Assembly (NCBI GenBank): GCA_023384025.1
Contig: JAHDXX010000077.1
Location: 1-13,142, forward strand
Source: Sphingomonadaceae bacterium
Lineage (GTDB): Bacteria > Pseudomonadota > Alphaproteobacteria > Sphingomonadales > Sphingomonadaceae
DNA: 13,142 nucleotides
Direction: 5' to 3'
A program made the position numbers and the translations under genes. Below are positions 1 through 7,618 of the stretch, in pieces (the first letter of the stretch is position 1; each line of letters begins with the position of its first letter). The notes below the pieces were generated by a model that saw nothing but the letters and a program-made list of their open reading frames with translations, made no database searches and was not told where the DNA came from.

Positions 1-96
1 AAGCAGTCCGGCCGATTCAAGCTGGCGCGCGACAATTGCCCGATCGCAATCGGCGCCAGCATCGAAATACAGCCAAAGGCCGGATCCAGGTTCTAG
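1..96 (+). CDS. Possible C-terminal fragment of an upstream gene
   Basis: Reading from base 1, the frame stays open for 31 codons and stops with TAG at 94-96. The tail contains the pieces GRFKLARDNC and SIEIQPKAG, which look like ordinary protein. An open run of this length in GC-rich DNA is not significant by itself, and I recognise no family. The left part of the gene, if real, is outside the window. Confidence 0.25.
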   Translation, partial: KQSGRFKLARDNCPIAIGASIEIQPKAGSRF

Positions 97-225
97 CCCG
101 CCCGATGATCGACCGCTGCCGATAACTATGCGCCCCTTTCCCCCCTCGAACGCCTGTTTCTTGCAGCGAATCAAACGCTCCGTCGAGTCCTCCGCGCGCT
201 AATACATCGAATTCGGGCGCAATTC
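97..225. other. Intergenic stretch, no supported feature
   Basis: Between the TAG at 94-96 and the stop codon of the minus-strand flavodoxin-like gene (226-228) I find no convincing gene, no clear terminator hairpin with a T-tract, and no tRNA. A 70-codon minus-strand frame across it would need a TTG start at 229, lacks a ribosome-binding site and resembles nothing I know. Confidence 0.5.
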
Positions 226-717
226 TCAAAAGATGCCGAGTTCCAGCCCCTCAGCCATTGCGTTCCCAAGCGATGCTGCCTCGTCAAGCAAATCCGGCGG
301 AACATGCTTCGGCGCCAGGATCTGTTCCGGCGTTTGCGCACCCGTGCGGACAATCAGGGGGTCAGCGACCCGGCGCAACCGCCAACCGGTGGCGATCCGG
401 TCAAGCTGGCGCTGGGCGCCTTCGCCATCCGACCCTGCCGCAATGATCGTGGCGTAGGCACGCCCCTCGATCTTGCCGAGCACCGGATAATAGCAGCGAT
501 CGAACATTTCCTTCATCGCACCGGTCATCGCTGCAAGGTTTTCCGGGCAGACAAACAGGAATCCACCTGCCGCCAGCAAATGCTCAGGCGCACCTTCCTC
601 GCACGGAAGCAATTGAGCGCGCGCACCGGCACCAGCAGCAGCAGCCTCGGCCAGAGCCCGCGCAGCGCCGGTGCGACTGTGCCAGACAATCAGCAACGGG
701 GCAGCGGACGAGGTCAT
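226..717 (-). CDS. Flavodoxin-like / NAD(P)H-dependent FMN oxidoreductase family protein
   Basis: A 163-residue single-domain protein with a flavodoxin-like fold. The first beta strand (LLIVWHS, about 8-14) runs into an FMN phosphate-binding loop, HSRTGAA (13-19). A second flavin-contacting segment, CPENLAAMTGAMKEMFDR (57-74), matches the pattern of NADPH-dependent FMN reductases, and AAGSDGEG (93-100) fits the third loop. There is no signal peptide or membrane segment, so it is probably a cytoplasmic redox protein. The electron donor and acceptor cannot be told from sequence. The start is ATG at 717-715, without a strong ribosome-binding site. It is divergent from recJ with about 80 bases between them, so they may share a promoter region. 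The family call is fairly secure; the specific function is unknown. Confidence 0.8.
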   Translation of the reverse strand: MTSSAAPLLIVWHSRTGAARALAEAAAAGAGARAQLLPCEEGAPEHLLAAGGFLFVCPENLAAMTGAMKEMFDRCYYPVLGKIEGRAYATIIAAGSDGEGAQRQLDRIATGWRLRRVADPLIVRTGAQTPEQILAPKHVPPDLLDEAASLGNAMAEGLELGIF

Positions 718-797
718 GGCTTGAGCATCGCCCCTTGTTGTCGATTGTCAACCGGCGGGGATTTGCCCGGAATGCCGGAGGCTACTAGACAGGCGTG

Positions 798-2585
798 ATG
801 CTCCCCGCCCAGTCCAGTCCCGTATTCGGTGTTTCCCGCTCCATCACGGGCAAGTCGTGGCATTGGCGCGGCGGCAATATGGAACTGGGAGACGGCGCGC
901 TAGGTCTGGACAACGACATCGTCCGGCAATTGCTGCTGTCACGCGGGGTTCCTGCCGACGATCTGGATCGCCATCGCAACCCCACCTTGCGCGATTTCCT
1001 GCCTGACCCGTCGCTGTTCCGGGACATGGACGTGGCTGCAGAGCGTTTGGCGCAAGCGGTGATGAGCGGCGAGACCGTGACAGTATACGGGGATTATGAT
1101 GTCGACGGCGCGACCAGCGCTGCGCTGCTTATCCGGCTCTTGCGGACGCTGGGGCATGATGCGCGTTACTACATCCCGGACCGCCTGCTTGAAGGCTACG
1201 GCCCGTCGGGCGAGGCGCTGGTCCAGATCGCCCGCGATGGCAGCAGCCTGATCGTAACAGTCGATTGCGGTACGATGGCGCATGAGGCGCTGCAAATGGC
1301 GCATGACGCCGGGGTCGACGTGATTGTTGTCGACCACCACAAGTGTGCGCCGGAACTCCCGATCGCGGCAGCGCTGGTGAACCCCAACCGGCTCGATGAG
1401 AGCGACCAGGGCGCCGCGCACGGGCATCTGGCCGCAGTGGGCGTTGCCTTCCTGCTGGCGGTGGCCCTTGTCCGCACCTTGCGCCAGAGGGGCTATTTCA
1501 CCGGTCGCACCGAACCGAGCCTGATGGCACTGCTCGATCTGGTGGCGCTTGGCACGGTCGCGGACGTTGCCGCGCTCCATGGCCTCAATCGCGCGTTTGT
1601 GGCGCAAGGCCTCAAGGTCATGGCCCGGCGCGAGGGGACAGGGATGGCGGCGCTGATCGATGCCAGCCGTTTGTCGCGTGCCCCCAAGTGCAGCGACCTT
1701 GGCTTTGCCCTCGGCCCTCGCATCAACGCGGGCGGGCGGGTTGGCGAATCGACCCTCGGGGTCAGGCTCCTCACCACCGAGGACGCAGACGAAGCCCGGG
1801 AAATCGCCGCCCAGCTTTCCGCCCTGAACGAGGATCGTCGTGCCATCGAGGCTGCGGTGCAGGAAGCCGCCGAAGCCCAGCTCGCCGGGCAGCACAATCG
1901 CGCGGTCCATGTGCTTGCCGGGCAAGGGTGGCACCCGGGCGTGATCGGCATCGTCGCCGGGCGGATCAAGGAAAAGACGGGCAAGCCATCTTTGGTCATC
2001 GCCCTCGACACCGAAACCGGCCAGGGCAAGGGCTCAGGCCGCTCGATCGCCGGGGTCGACCTTGGGGCAGCCATCATCGCCGCGCGCGAGCTGGGAATGC
2101 TCGTCGCAGGCGGAGGGCATGCCATGGCCGCTGGCCTGACCGTTGAAGAGCATCGCCTTGGTGAATTTTCGGACTGGCTCGATTCGCACCTCTCCCGTGC
2201 GGTTGAACGGGCCAGTGCAGAGCAGGTGGTCGCGCTCGACCTCGCTCTGTCTGCCGGTGGTCTCACCCCTGAACTGGTCGAGACACTGGAATGCGCCGGC
2301 CCCTACGGCGTGGGCTGGCCCGGTCCGCGGGTGGCGGTCGGCCCCGTACGCCTGGTCAAGGCAGACGTGGTCGGCAAGGATCACCTGCGTTTGATTGCGT
2401 CTGGAGCCGACGGGCGCTCGTTCAAGGCGATTGCGTTTCGCGCGGCAGAGACCGGACTGGGACAGACAATGCTGCATGGTGCGCGGGGCCGCGCGCTGTG
2501 GCTGGCCGGTCGGGTCAAGCTCGATGACTGGGGCAGCCGCCCCGCTGCCGAACTCCATCTCGAGGATGCTGCCTGGGCCGACTGA
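798..2585 (+). CDS. recJ: Single-stranded-DNA-specific 5'-3' exonuclease RecJ
   Basis: RecJ degrades single-stranded DNA 5' to 3' in RecF-pathway recombination, mismatch repair and base-excision repair, in the cytoplasm. From the ATG at 798 the protein has 595 residues, normal for the family. The DHH phosphoesterase motifs are intact: DYDVDG (99-104), the aspartate in VDCGT (about 156) and VVDHH ending near 181, which bind the catalytic Mn2+. GPRINAGGRVGES lies in the middle. The DHHA1 domain follows, with GWHPGVIGIVAGRIKEK and GGGHAMAAG, and then an OB-like C-terminal domain. The N-terminal piece VFGVSRSITGKSW is, from memory, typical of sphingomonad RecJ and favours this start over the later ATG at 879. 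A GTG directly precedes the ATG (795), and GGAGG at 777-781 is a somewhat distant ribosome-binding site. The gene stands alone, followed by tRNA-Glu. Confidence 0.96.
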   Translation: MLPAQSSPVFGVSRSITGKSWHWRGGNMELGDGALGLDNDIVRQLLLSRGVPADDLDRHRNPTLRDFLPDPSLFRDMDVAAERLAQAVMSGETVTVYGDYDVDGATSAALLIRLLRTLGHDARYYIPDRLLEGYGPSGEALVQIARDGSSLIVTVDCGTMAHEALQMAHDAGVDVIVVDHHKCAPELPIAAALVNPNRLDESDQGAAHGHLAAVGVAFLLAVALVRTLRQRGYFTGRTEPSLMALLDLVALGTVADVAALHGLNRAFVAQGLKVMARREGTGMAALIDASRLSRAPKCSDLGFALGPRINAGGRVGESTLGVRLLTTEDADEAREIAAQLSALNEDRRAIEAAVQEAAEAQLAGQHNRAVHVLAGQGWHPGVIGIVAGRIKEKTGKPSLVIALDTETGQGKGSGRSIAGVDLGAAIIAARELGMLVAGGGHAMAAGLTVEEHRLGEFSDWLDSHLSRAVERASAEQVVALDLALSAGGLTPELVETLECAGPYGVGWPGPRVAVGPVRLVKADVVGKDHLRLIASGADGRSFKAIAFRAAETGLGQTMLHGARGRALWLAGRVKLDDWGSRPAAELHLEDAAWAD

Positions 2586-2628
2586 CCTGCCCGATCGCCA
2601 TCCGTGCAATCTTTGTGCAATGCGGGGG

Positions 2629-2657
2629 TTGACCGCAGCCGCGACCGCCCCTAATTG
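2629..2657 (+). promoter_or_regulatory. Putative promoter of tRNA-Glu
   Basis: TTGACC at 2629-2634 is a near-consensus -35 element. It is followed after 17 bases by TAATTG (2652-2657), a weak -10. The predicted transcription start is around 2664, about 25 bases before the mature tRNA, which fits a short 5' leader removed by RNase P. TTGACC-type -35 boxes are usual for alphaproteobacterial stable-RNA genes. The -10 match is poor. Confidence 0.45.
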
Positions 2658-2688
2658 CGCCGCCACGCCACCGGCCGAGACCGGCTGT

Positions 2689-2763
2689 GGCCCCTTCGTC
2701 TAGCGGTCAGGACGCGGCCCTTTCACGGCTGAAACACGGGTTCGATTCCCGTAGGGGTCACCA
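2689..2763 (+). tRNA. tRNA-Glu (anticodon TTC)
   Basis: The cloverleaf folds completely. The acceptor stem GGCCCCT (2689-2695) pairs with AGGGGTC (2753-2759) with one G-U. The anticodon arm is CGGCC-CTTTCAC-GGCTG with anticodon TTC, decoding GAA/GAG glutamate codons. The T arm is ACGGG-TTCGATT-CCCGT. The discriminator base is A2760 and the CCA end is encoded (2761-2763). In alphaproteobacteria this tRNA also supplies glutamyl-tRNA for tetrapyrrole synthesis through the C5 pathway (general knowledge). Confidence 0.97.
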
Positions 2764-2789
2764 CGGTGGCGTTTTTCCTTCTTTTCCCC
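2764..2789 (+). terminator. Possible weak terminator after tRNA-Glu
   Basis: Immediately after the CCA end comes GGTGGCG followed by a T-rich tract (GTTTTTCCTTCTTTT, about 2771-2785). The GC-rich piece CCACGGTGG is self-complementary, but its loop is too short for a good hairpin. The T-tract suggests transcription ends here; the stem is not convincing. Confidence 0.3.
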
Positions 2790-2814
2790 ACTGATTACCG
2801 GTGCAAGGCCAATT

Positions 2815-2836
2815 CGGTCTTGGCGCTGTCACAATC
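2815..2836 (+). promoter_or_regulatory. Candidate weak Pho box upstream of phoR
   Basis: CTGTCAC (2826-2832) is a near-perfect PhoB half-site. The heptamer exactly 11 bases upstream, CGGTCTT (2815-2821), keeps 5 of 7 consensus positions. PhoB recognises tandem CTGTCAT-like heptamers with 11-bp spacing (established for enterobacteria). TAAAGG, a poor -10, begins at 2844, 18 bases after the second heptamer. If used, transcription would start near 2856, past the annotated phoR ATG at 2839 and next to the second in-frame ATG at 2857. Confidence 0.35.
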
Positions 2837-2838
2837 CG

Positions 2839-4053
2839 ATGGCTAAAGGCGCGCCAATGGATCAGCGCTCGCCCATATCCCTGCCGGGAATGCTGATTGC
2901 AGCCATTGCCACCGTCGCGGGGCTAGGCGCAGGTGTAGATCCCTGGCTTGCCATCGCCCTGCTGATCGTATGGCTTGGCACACTGTGGCTGGCGGGAAGC
3001 AATCCCCCTCCCCCGCGTGAACGCAACGATGATCCGCCGATCAGCCGCGACCGGATGAGCGTGCTGATCGAGAATTCCAGCGCACCGATTCTCCTGCTGG
3101 AGAAAGGGCGGGTGGTCGTGGCCAACCGCAGCGCGCGCGAATCGCTTGGCCAGCACATTGTCGGGCAGGATTCGCGGGTAATCTTTCGCCAGCCCGCAGC
3201 GGTTCGCCTGCTTGATCGCGCTGCCGATGGTTCGGCAACGATCAAGGGGCTGGTCCGGCGGCGTGACATCTGGCGCCTCAACCATCAGCAATTGTCTGAC
3301 CAGCTGGCGGTGATCGAACTGGTCAACATGACCGCCGAGGCCGACATCAGCCGGGCCCACACCGATTTCGTTGCCAATGCCAGCCACGAACTGCGTACGC
3401 CGCTCGCCTCCATCATCGGTTATGTCGAAACCTTGCGAGACGATCACGGTGATCTGGCCCCGGCAACGCGCGAGCGGTTCCTTGCCACCATTCTGGCCGA
3501 AGCAAACCGGCTGCAGAACCTGGTCAGCGACCTGATGTCATTGTCGCGGATCGAAGCGGAGAAGCACGAAGCGCCGAGCACGCAACTGGCGCTGCGACAG
3601 CACGTCGAGCGGGCAGCGCGCGATGCGGCCGGGCCGGATCGCCAGCATCGCCTGCTGATAGAAGGCACGCAGGACTTCACCATTGAAGGCGATGCCCGAC
3701 AGATCGAGCAACTGGTTCGCAACCTGGTCGACAATGGCCTGAAGTATGGATCCGAGAGCGAAGCGGTTGTGGTCACGCTTGACGAGGCCCCGAGCGGTGA
3801 TGCCCGGCTGACAGTGCGTGATTTCGGCGATGGTATCGCTCCAGAGCACCTGCCCCACCTCACCCGCCGCTTTTATCGCACCGACCCGGGGCGCAGCCGT
3901 GCATCGGGCGGCACCGGCCTCGGCCTCGCCATCGTCAAGCACATTGTCGAGCGGCACCGGGGCCGCCTCGATATCACCAGCAAGGTGGGCGAGGGAACTT
4001 GCGTGACTGTACGCTTGCCTTCAAGCAAGCCGGACAAGGCCGCCGTGTCATGA
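2839..4053 (+). CDS. phoR: Phosphate-regulon sensor histidine kinase PhoR
   Basis: A 404-residue inner-membrane sensor kinase that phosphorylates PhoB when phosphate is scarce and is restrained by PstCAB-PhoU. Two hydrophobic segments (about 15-32 and 36-52) form the anchor, with almost no periplasmic loop, as in PhoR proteins that sense through the transporter. A PAS-like linker (about 72-165; ENSSAPILLLEKGRVVVANR) follows. Then come the HisKA H-box FVANASHELRTPLASIIGY with phospho-acceptor H183, and the ATPase domain with N-box QLVRNLVDNGLKYG, G1 box VRDFGDGIAPEHL and F/G2 boxes RRFYRTDPG and GGTGLGLAIV. ATG 2839 lacks a ribosome-binding site. ATG 2857 (residue 7) has AAAGG nearby and is a real alternative. 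The kinase is separated from its partner phoB by the pst genes and phoU, a Caulobacter-like order. Confidence 0.95.
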   Translation: MAKGAPMDQRSPISLPGMLIAAIATVAGLGAGVDPWLAIALLIVWLGTLWLAGSNPPPPRERNDDPPISRDRMSVLIENSSAPILLLEKGRVVVANRSARESLGQHIVGQDSRVIFRQPAAVRLLDRAADGSATIKGLVRRRDIWRLNHQQLSDQLAVIELVNMTAEADISRAHTDFVANASHELRTPLASIIGYVETLRDDHGDLAPATRERFLATILAEANRLQNLVSDLMSLSRIEAEKHEAPSTQLALRQHVERAARDAAGPDRQHRLLIEGTQDFTIEGDARQIEQLVRNLVDNGLKYGSESEAVVVTLDEAPSGDARLTVRDFGDGIAPEHLPHLTRRFYRTDPGRSRASGGTGLGLAIVKHIVERHRGRLDITSKVGEGTCVTVRLPSSKPDKAAVS

Positions 4054-4066
4054 AAGTGTCACATTC
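4045..4066 (+). promoter_or_regulatory. Pho box before the pst operon
   Basis: GTGTCAT (4045-4051) and GTGTCAC (4056-4062) are tandem heptamers spaced exactly 11 bases apart. Each matches the PhoB consensus CTGTCAT at five to six of seven positions. The first overlaps the phoR stop codon (4051-4053). No AT-rich -10 sits at the canonical distance. The nearest good one, GATAAT at 4106-4111, is about 40 bases downstream, so the exact promoter geometry is unresolved. Confidence 0.6.
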
Positions 4067-4105
4067 CAAGACCACGGGCGGCGAGGCGGATTCGACCCCG
4101 TCACC

Positions 4106-4111
4106 GATAAT
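4106..4111 (+). promoter_or_regulatory. Candidate -10 element for pstCAB-phoU
   Basis: GATAAT matches the TATAAT consensus at five of six positions in an otherwise GC-rich gap. No recognisable -35 is present 17 bases upstream, which would fit a promoter depending on an activator. The predicted start near 4118 would place the small ORF at 4121 almost at the transcript's 5' end. Confidence 0.35.
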
Positions 4112-4120
4112 CTGGGCCCA

Positions 4121-4192
4121 ATGAACGTGTTCGAACCTCGCCATGCCATGCCTGACACACCGAGCAAGCGCCGGCAGGGGAGCGTGACCTGA
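4121..4192 (+). CDS. Possible 23-codon leader peptide overlapping pstC start
   Basis: ATG at 4121 opens a 23-residue frame (beginning MNVFEPRHAM, ending KRRQGSVT) whose TGA stop at 4190-4192 overlaps the pstC ATG at 4192-4194 as TGATG. Such an overlap is the usual arrangement for translational coupling. No Shine-Dalgarno sequence precedes it, but it could be read leaderless if transcription starts at the GATAAT promoter. It matches no peptide I know, contains no regulatory run of one codon, and may be chance. Confidence 0.3.
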   Translation: MNVFEPRHAMPDTPSKRRQGSVT

Positions 4193-5577
4193 TGTCGCCT
4201 ACCTTGCTTCTCCTGCTTGTTCTGGGACTGTCCCTGCTCGCCTGGCTTGGTGCGCGGGCTAAGGCATGGTCGTTCCAGCGCGAAGTGGGTGCGCGAGGGC
4301 TGCGATCGTTGCCGAACTACCATGGCTGGTACGTCGCGCTGTGGGTGGCGCTCCCGGCCCTGCTGTTCCTGCTCGTCTGGTCATTCGCCGCGCCGTCGCT
4401 GGTGCTCCAGTCCGTCCTCGCCAGCGATGCCGCTGCAAACCTGCCGGAATTCGGGTTCAAGCGCGAATCGATGCTGGCGGAAGCCAAGGCAGTTGCGCGC
4501 GGTGCGGCGGCGGGTGTTTTCAACCCCGAGGCGCAGGCACTGGTGGATCCCTTTCGCGAAGCTATCGGGCACTACAACCTGATCGGGATCGCGGTCACTG
4601 TGCTGGTCGCCTTCGCTAGCGGCGCGTGGGCCTTCCTGCGGCTGAAGCCCGATTTCACCGCCCGCACGCGGGTGGAACGCGCCGTCATGGCGCTTCTGCT
4701 GCTCGCCTCTCTGGTCGCCATCCTGACCACGCTCGGGATTTTCGCCAGCCTCGTGTTCGAAACTGTCCGTTTCTTCGGGATGGTCAGCCCGCTGGATTTC
4801 CTGTTCGGCACCCATTGGGGCCCCGACCCGATGGCCAATCCCGCCAATCCGGACGGAGATACCTACGGCGCGATCCCGCTGTTCTGGGGCACGATCTTCA
4901 TCGGCGCGATCATCGCCATGATCGTTGCCATCCCGCTGGGGCTGATGAGCGCGATCTATCTGACCCAGTACGCCGACCCGCGTATCCGTGCCTGGGTCAA
5001 GCCGATGCTGGAAATTCTCGCCGGGGTGCCGACCGTGGTTTACGGCTATTTCGCCGCGCTGACGGTGGCCCCGGCGATCCGCGACATGGCGCTGGCGGCC
5101 GGCGTCGCCAACCCGTCGAGCGAAAGCGCGCTGGCGGCCGGTATCGTCATGGGCGTGATGATCATCCCGTTCGTTTCTTCCATGGCAGACGATTCGATTA
5201 CCGCCGTGCCGCAGGCCATGCGCGATGGCAGCCTCGCGATGGGTGCCACCACTTCGGAAACCATTCGTCGGGTGCTGATCCCGGCTGCCCTGCCCGGGAT
5301 CGTCGCAGGCGTCATGCTGGCGATCAGCCGTGCCATCGGCGAAACCATGATCGTGGTCATGGCCGCCTCGACTGCGGCAAATCTCAGCGCAAATCCGCTG
5401 GAGGCAATGACCACGGTTACAGTGCAGATTGTCGCCATGCTGACCGGCGAAGGCAGCTTCAACCACCCGGCAACGCTGAGTGCCTTCGCGCTCGGTTTCG
5501 TGTTGTTCATGGTTACCCTTGCACTCAATTTCATCGCCCTGCGTGTCGTGAAGAGGTTCCGCGAAGCCTATGACTGA
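4192..5577 (+). CDS. pstC: Phosphate ABC transporter permease PstC
   Basis: One of two membrane subunits of the high-affinity phosphate importer. The protein has 461 residues, much longer than the roughly 320-residue E. coli PstC because of an N-terminal extension. Hydrophobic segments lie at about 3-21, 46-66, 129-148 and 165-190, with a soluble stretch (about 67-128) between the second and third. The ABC permease domain fills about 230-455. Its ATPase-coupling EAA loop is near 345-365 (DGSLAMGATTSETIRRVLIP followed by AALPGI). The start is backed by the ribosome-binding site AGGGGAG (4176-4182), 9 bases before ATG. The gene overlaps pstA by 8 bases. The periplasmic binding protein PstS is not encoded here and must be elsewhere. 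Confidence 0.95.
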   Translation: MSPTLLLLLVLGLSLLAWLGARAKAWSFQREVGARGLRSLPNYHGWYVALWVALPALLFLLVWSFAAPSLVLQSVLASDAAANLPEFGFKRESMLAEAKAVARGAAAGVFNPEAQALVDPFREAIGHYNLIGIAVTVLVAFASGAWAFLRLKPDFTARTRVERAVMALLLLASLVAILTTLGIFASLVFETVRFFGMVSPLDFLFGTHWGPDPMANPANPDGDTYGAIPLFWGTIFIGAIIAMIVAIPLGLMSAIYLTQYADPRIRAWVKPMLEILAGVPTVVYGYFAALTVAPAIRDMALAAGVANPSSESALAAGIVMGVMIIPFVSSMADDSITAVPQAMRDGSLAMGATTSETIRRVLIPAALPGIVAGVMLAISRAIGETMIVVMAASTAANLSANPLEAMTTVTVQIVAMLTGEGSFNHPATLSAFALGFVLFMVTLALNFIALRVVKRFREAYD

Positions 5578-6820
5578 GCGTGTCGCCCCCACCCGCACGC
5601 CCGAGTTCGAGGCGCGCCTGAAGAAGCGCTACGCGTCCGAACGTCGCTTCCGCGTCATCGGGCTGTCAGCCATCGTGTTCTCGCTGTCGGTGCTGGCGTT
5701 CCTGCTCGTGAGCATGGGATTGAACGGCGTTGGCGGTTTCCAGCGCGCCGAGCTGGTCGTGCCGATCGACTTTGCCGAATCCGGGATTGCCGGCGATGCC
5801 AGCACCCTCTCCGGACCGACCGGGGTAAGTGCGCTCGAGACTCAGGGCCTGCCCGATGTCGTCGCATTCTATGCCGAGCAGGCGCTGGGTGCCAAAGGCG
5901 CCGCCGAACTGAGTGCCACAGCCTGGCGTGAAGTGGCCAACGCGGTGGTCGATAACCCGGACATCCTGCGCGAAACAGTGACCTTCCATCTGCCCGCCAG
6001 CTCCGACCTCGCGGCGGCAATGCGCGGCGAAGGGTCTGACGACGCACGGACACTGGCCCGCCAACTGAGCAGCGAAGGCAAACTCGACCGGAATTTCGAT
6101 AGCGGGTTCCTCGAACGCTCCGATGCCACCGATCCGCAGCAAGTCGGGATCTGGGGGGCGCTCAAGGGCTCGATGCTGACGATGTTCGTCACTCTGCTGC
6201 TGGCTTTCCCGATCGGGGTCATGGCCGCGCTTTACCTTGAGGAATACGCGCCGAAGAACCGCTGGACCGATCTGATCGAAGTCTCGATCAACAATCTGGC
6301 CGCGGTGCCTTCGATCATCTTCGGCCTGCTCGGGTTGGCCGTGTTCCTGTGGATGTTCCCGACCTATCGCTCCGCACCGCTGATCGGCGGGCTCACGCTG
6401 GCGCTGATGACCATGCCGGTGATCGTGATTTCCGGCCGCAACGCGATCAAGGCCGTGCCGCCCTCGATCCGCGACGGGGCTTTGGCGATCGGCGCATCCC
6501 CGGTACAGGTGGTGTTCCACCATGTTCTTCCGCTGGCCCTGCCCGGTATCCTAACCGGAACCATCATCGGCATGGCCCGCGCCCTGGGCGAAACCGCGCC
6601 GCTGCTGATGATCGGCATGCGTGCCTTCATCGCGACCCCGCCTGAAGGGTTTACCTCGCCCGCCACCGTCCTGCCGGTGCAGATCTTCCTGTGGTCGGAC
6701 GAGGTCAACCAGGGCTTCGTCGAGCGCACCTCGGCTGCTATCATCGTATTGCTGGTGTTCTTGCTCGTGATGAACGGCCTCGCCATCTACCTTCGCAACC
6801 GTTTCGAGAAAAAGTGGTGA
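5570..6820 (+). CDS. pstA: Phosphate ABC transporter permease PstA
   Basis: The partner permease of PstC, 416 residues. A cytoplasmic N-terminus (1-28, charged) leads into a first membrane helix (about 29-50). Next comes a roughly 140-residue soluble region (about 52-195), which should be periplasmic and corresponds to the N-terminal extension known from proteobacterial PstA (DUF3333-type, from memory). The permease core follows from GIWGALKGSMLTMFV, with the EAA loop DGALAIGASPVQVVFHHVLP near 302-322 and a last helix just before the C-terminus. ATG at 5570 overlaps the pstC stop by 8 bases, and the TGA at 6818-6820 overlaps the GTG start of pstB, so translation is probably coupled. The extension makes it longer than E. 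coli PstA. Confidence 0.95.
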   Translation: MTERVAPTRTPEFEARLKKRYASERRFRVIGLSAIVFSLSVLAFLLVSMGLNGVGGFQRAELVVPIDFAESGIAGDASTLSGPTGVSALETQGLPDVVAFYAEQALGAKGAAELSATAWREVANAVVDNPDILRETVTFHLPASSDLAAAMRGEGSDDARTLARQLSSEGKLDRNFDSGFLERSDATDPQQVGIWGALKGSMLTMFVTLLLAFPIGVMAALYLEEYAPKNRWTDLIEVSINNLAAVPSIIFGLLGLAVFLWMFPTYRSAPLIGGLTLALMTMPVIVISGRNAIKAVPPSIRDGALAIGASPVQVVFHHVLPLALPGILTGTIIGMARALGETAPLLMIGMRAFIATPPEGFTSPATVLPVQIFLWSDEVNQGFVERTSAAIIVLLVFLLVMNGLAIYLRNRFEKKW

Positions 6821-7605
6821 CCAGAATCCATCCCAACCTGGAAGACTCCGACGCCAAGATGAACGCCAAGGGCGTCTCCATCTTCTATGGCGACAAGAAG
6901 GCGATCGACGATGTCTCGATAAGCATTCCGACCAGGTATGTGACTGCCTTCATCGGCCCTTCGGGCTGTGGCAAGTCGACATTCCTGCGCGCACTCAACC
7001 GGATGAACGACACGATCGCTTCAGCCCGGGTGGAAGGCGAGATCACGCTCGATGGCGAGGATATCTATCGCTCGGGCATGGATGTGGTCCAGCTGCGGGC
7101 GCGGGTGGGCATGGTGTTCCAGAAGCCCAATCCCTTCCCCAAGTCGATCTACGAGAACATTGCCTACGGCCCACGCATCCACGGTCTGGCCGAGGACAAG
7201 ACTGCGCTCGACGAGATCGTCGAGAACTCGCTCCGCCGGGCCGGCCTGTGGGAAGAGGTCAAGGACCGACTGACCGACAGCGGTACCGCGCTTTCCGGCG
7301 GCCAGCAGCAGCGCCTGTGCATCGCGCGCGCAATCGCGGTCGATCCGGAAGTTATCCTGATGGACGAGCCCTGCTCTGCGCTCGATCCGATCGCCACCGC
7401 CAAGATCGAGGAACTGATCGACGAGCTGAGCGGGCGGTATGCGATCGTCATTGTCACGCACTCGATGCAGCAGGCCGCCCGCGTCTCGCAACGAACCGCC
7501 TTTTTCCACCTCGGAAAGATGGTAGAATACGGTCGCACTACGGACATATTCACCAATCCGCTGGAAGAGCGGACCAAGGACTACATCACCGGCCGTTACG
7601 GCTAA
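6817..7605 (+). CDS. pstB: Phosphate ABC transporter ATP-binding protein PstB
   Basis: ATPase that powers PstCA and passes the phosphate-sufficiency signal through PhoU to PhoR. With the GTG start at 6817, which overlaps the pstA stop as GTGA, the protein has 262 residues, the family length. The frame is open further upstream inside pstA, but that part is not PstB-like. Motifs: Walker A GPSGCGKST (47-55), Q-loop Q102 in VFQKPNPFPKS, signature LSGGQQQ (159-165), Walker B VILMDEP (179-185) and switch histidine H215 in VTHSMQQA. The PstB hallmark FQKPNPFP and the closing NPLEERTKDYITGRYG separate it from other ABC ATPases. An internal ATG at 6859 is a less likely start. Confidence 0.96.
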   Translation: MTRIHPNLEDSDAKMNAKGVSIFYGDKKAIDDVSISIPTRYVTAFIGPSGCGKSTFLRALNRMNDTIASARVEGEITLDGEDIYRSGMDVVQLRARVGMVFQKPNPFPKSIYENIAYGPRIHGLAEDKTALDEIVENSLRRAGLWEEVKDRLTDSGTALSGGQQQRLCIARAIAVDPEVILMDEPCSALDPIATAKIEELIDELSGRYAIVIVTHSMQQAARVSQRTAFFHLGKMVEYGRTTDIFTNPLEERTKDYITGRYG

Positions 7606-7618
7606 GGCACGGAAATCT

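Noticed and set aside
723..751. Minus-strand TTGACA (751-746) as a -35 for the flavodoxin-like gene
   Set aside because: No -10 resembling TATAAT lies at the right distance, and the start would fall on the ATG; too weak to list as a promoter.
939..1934. 331-codon minus-strand open frame opposite recJ
   Set aside because: Shadow frame; the sense strand carries all RecJ motifs.
4381..5598. 405-codon minus-strand open frame opposite pstC
   Set aside because: Composition is dominated by H, R, D, G and Q as expected for the reverse complement of a hydrophobic protein; pstC is certain.
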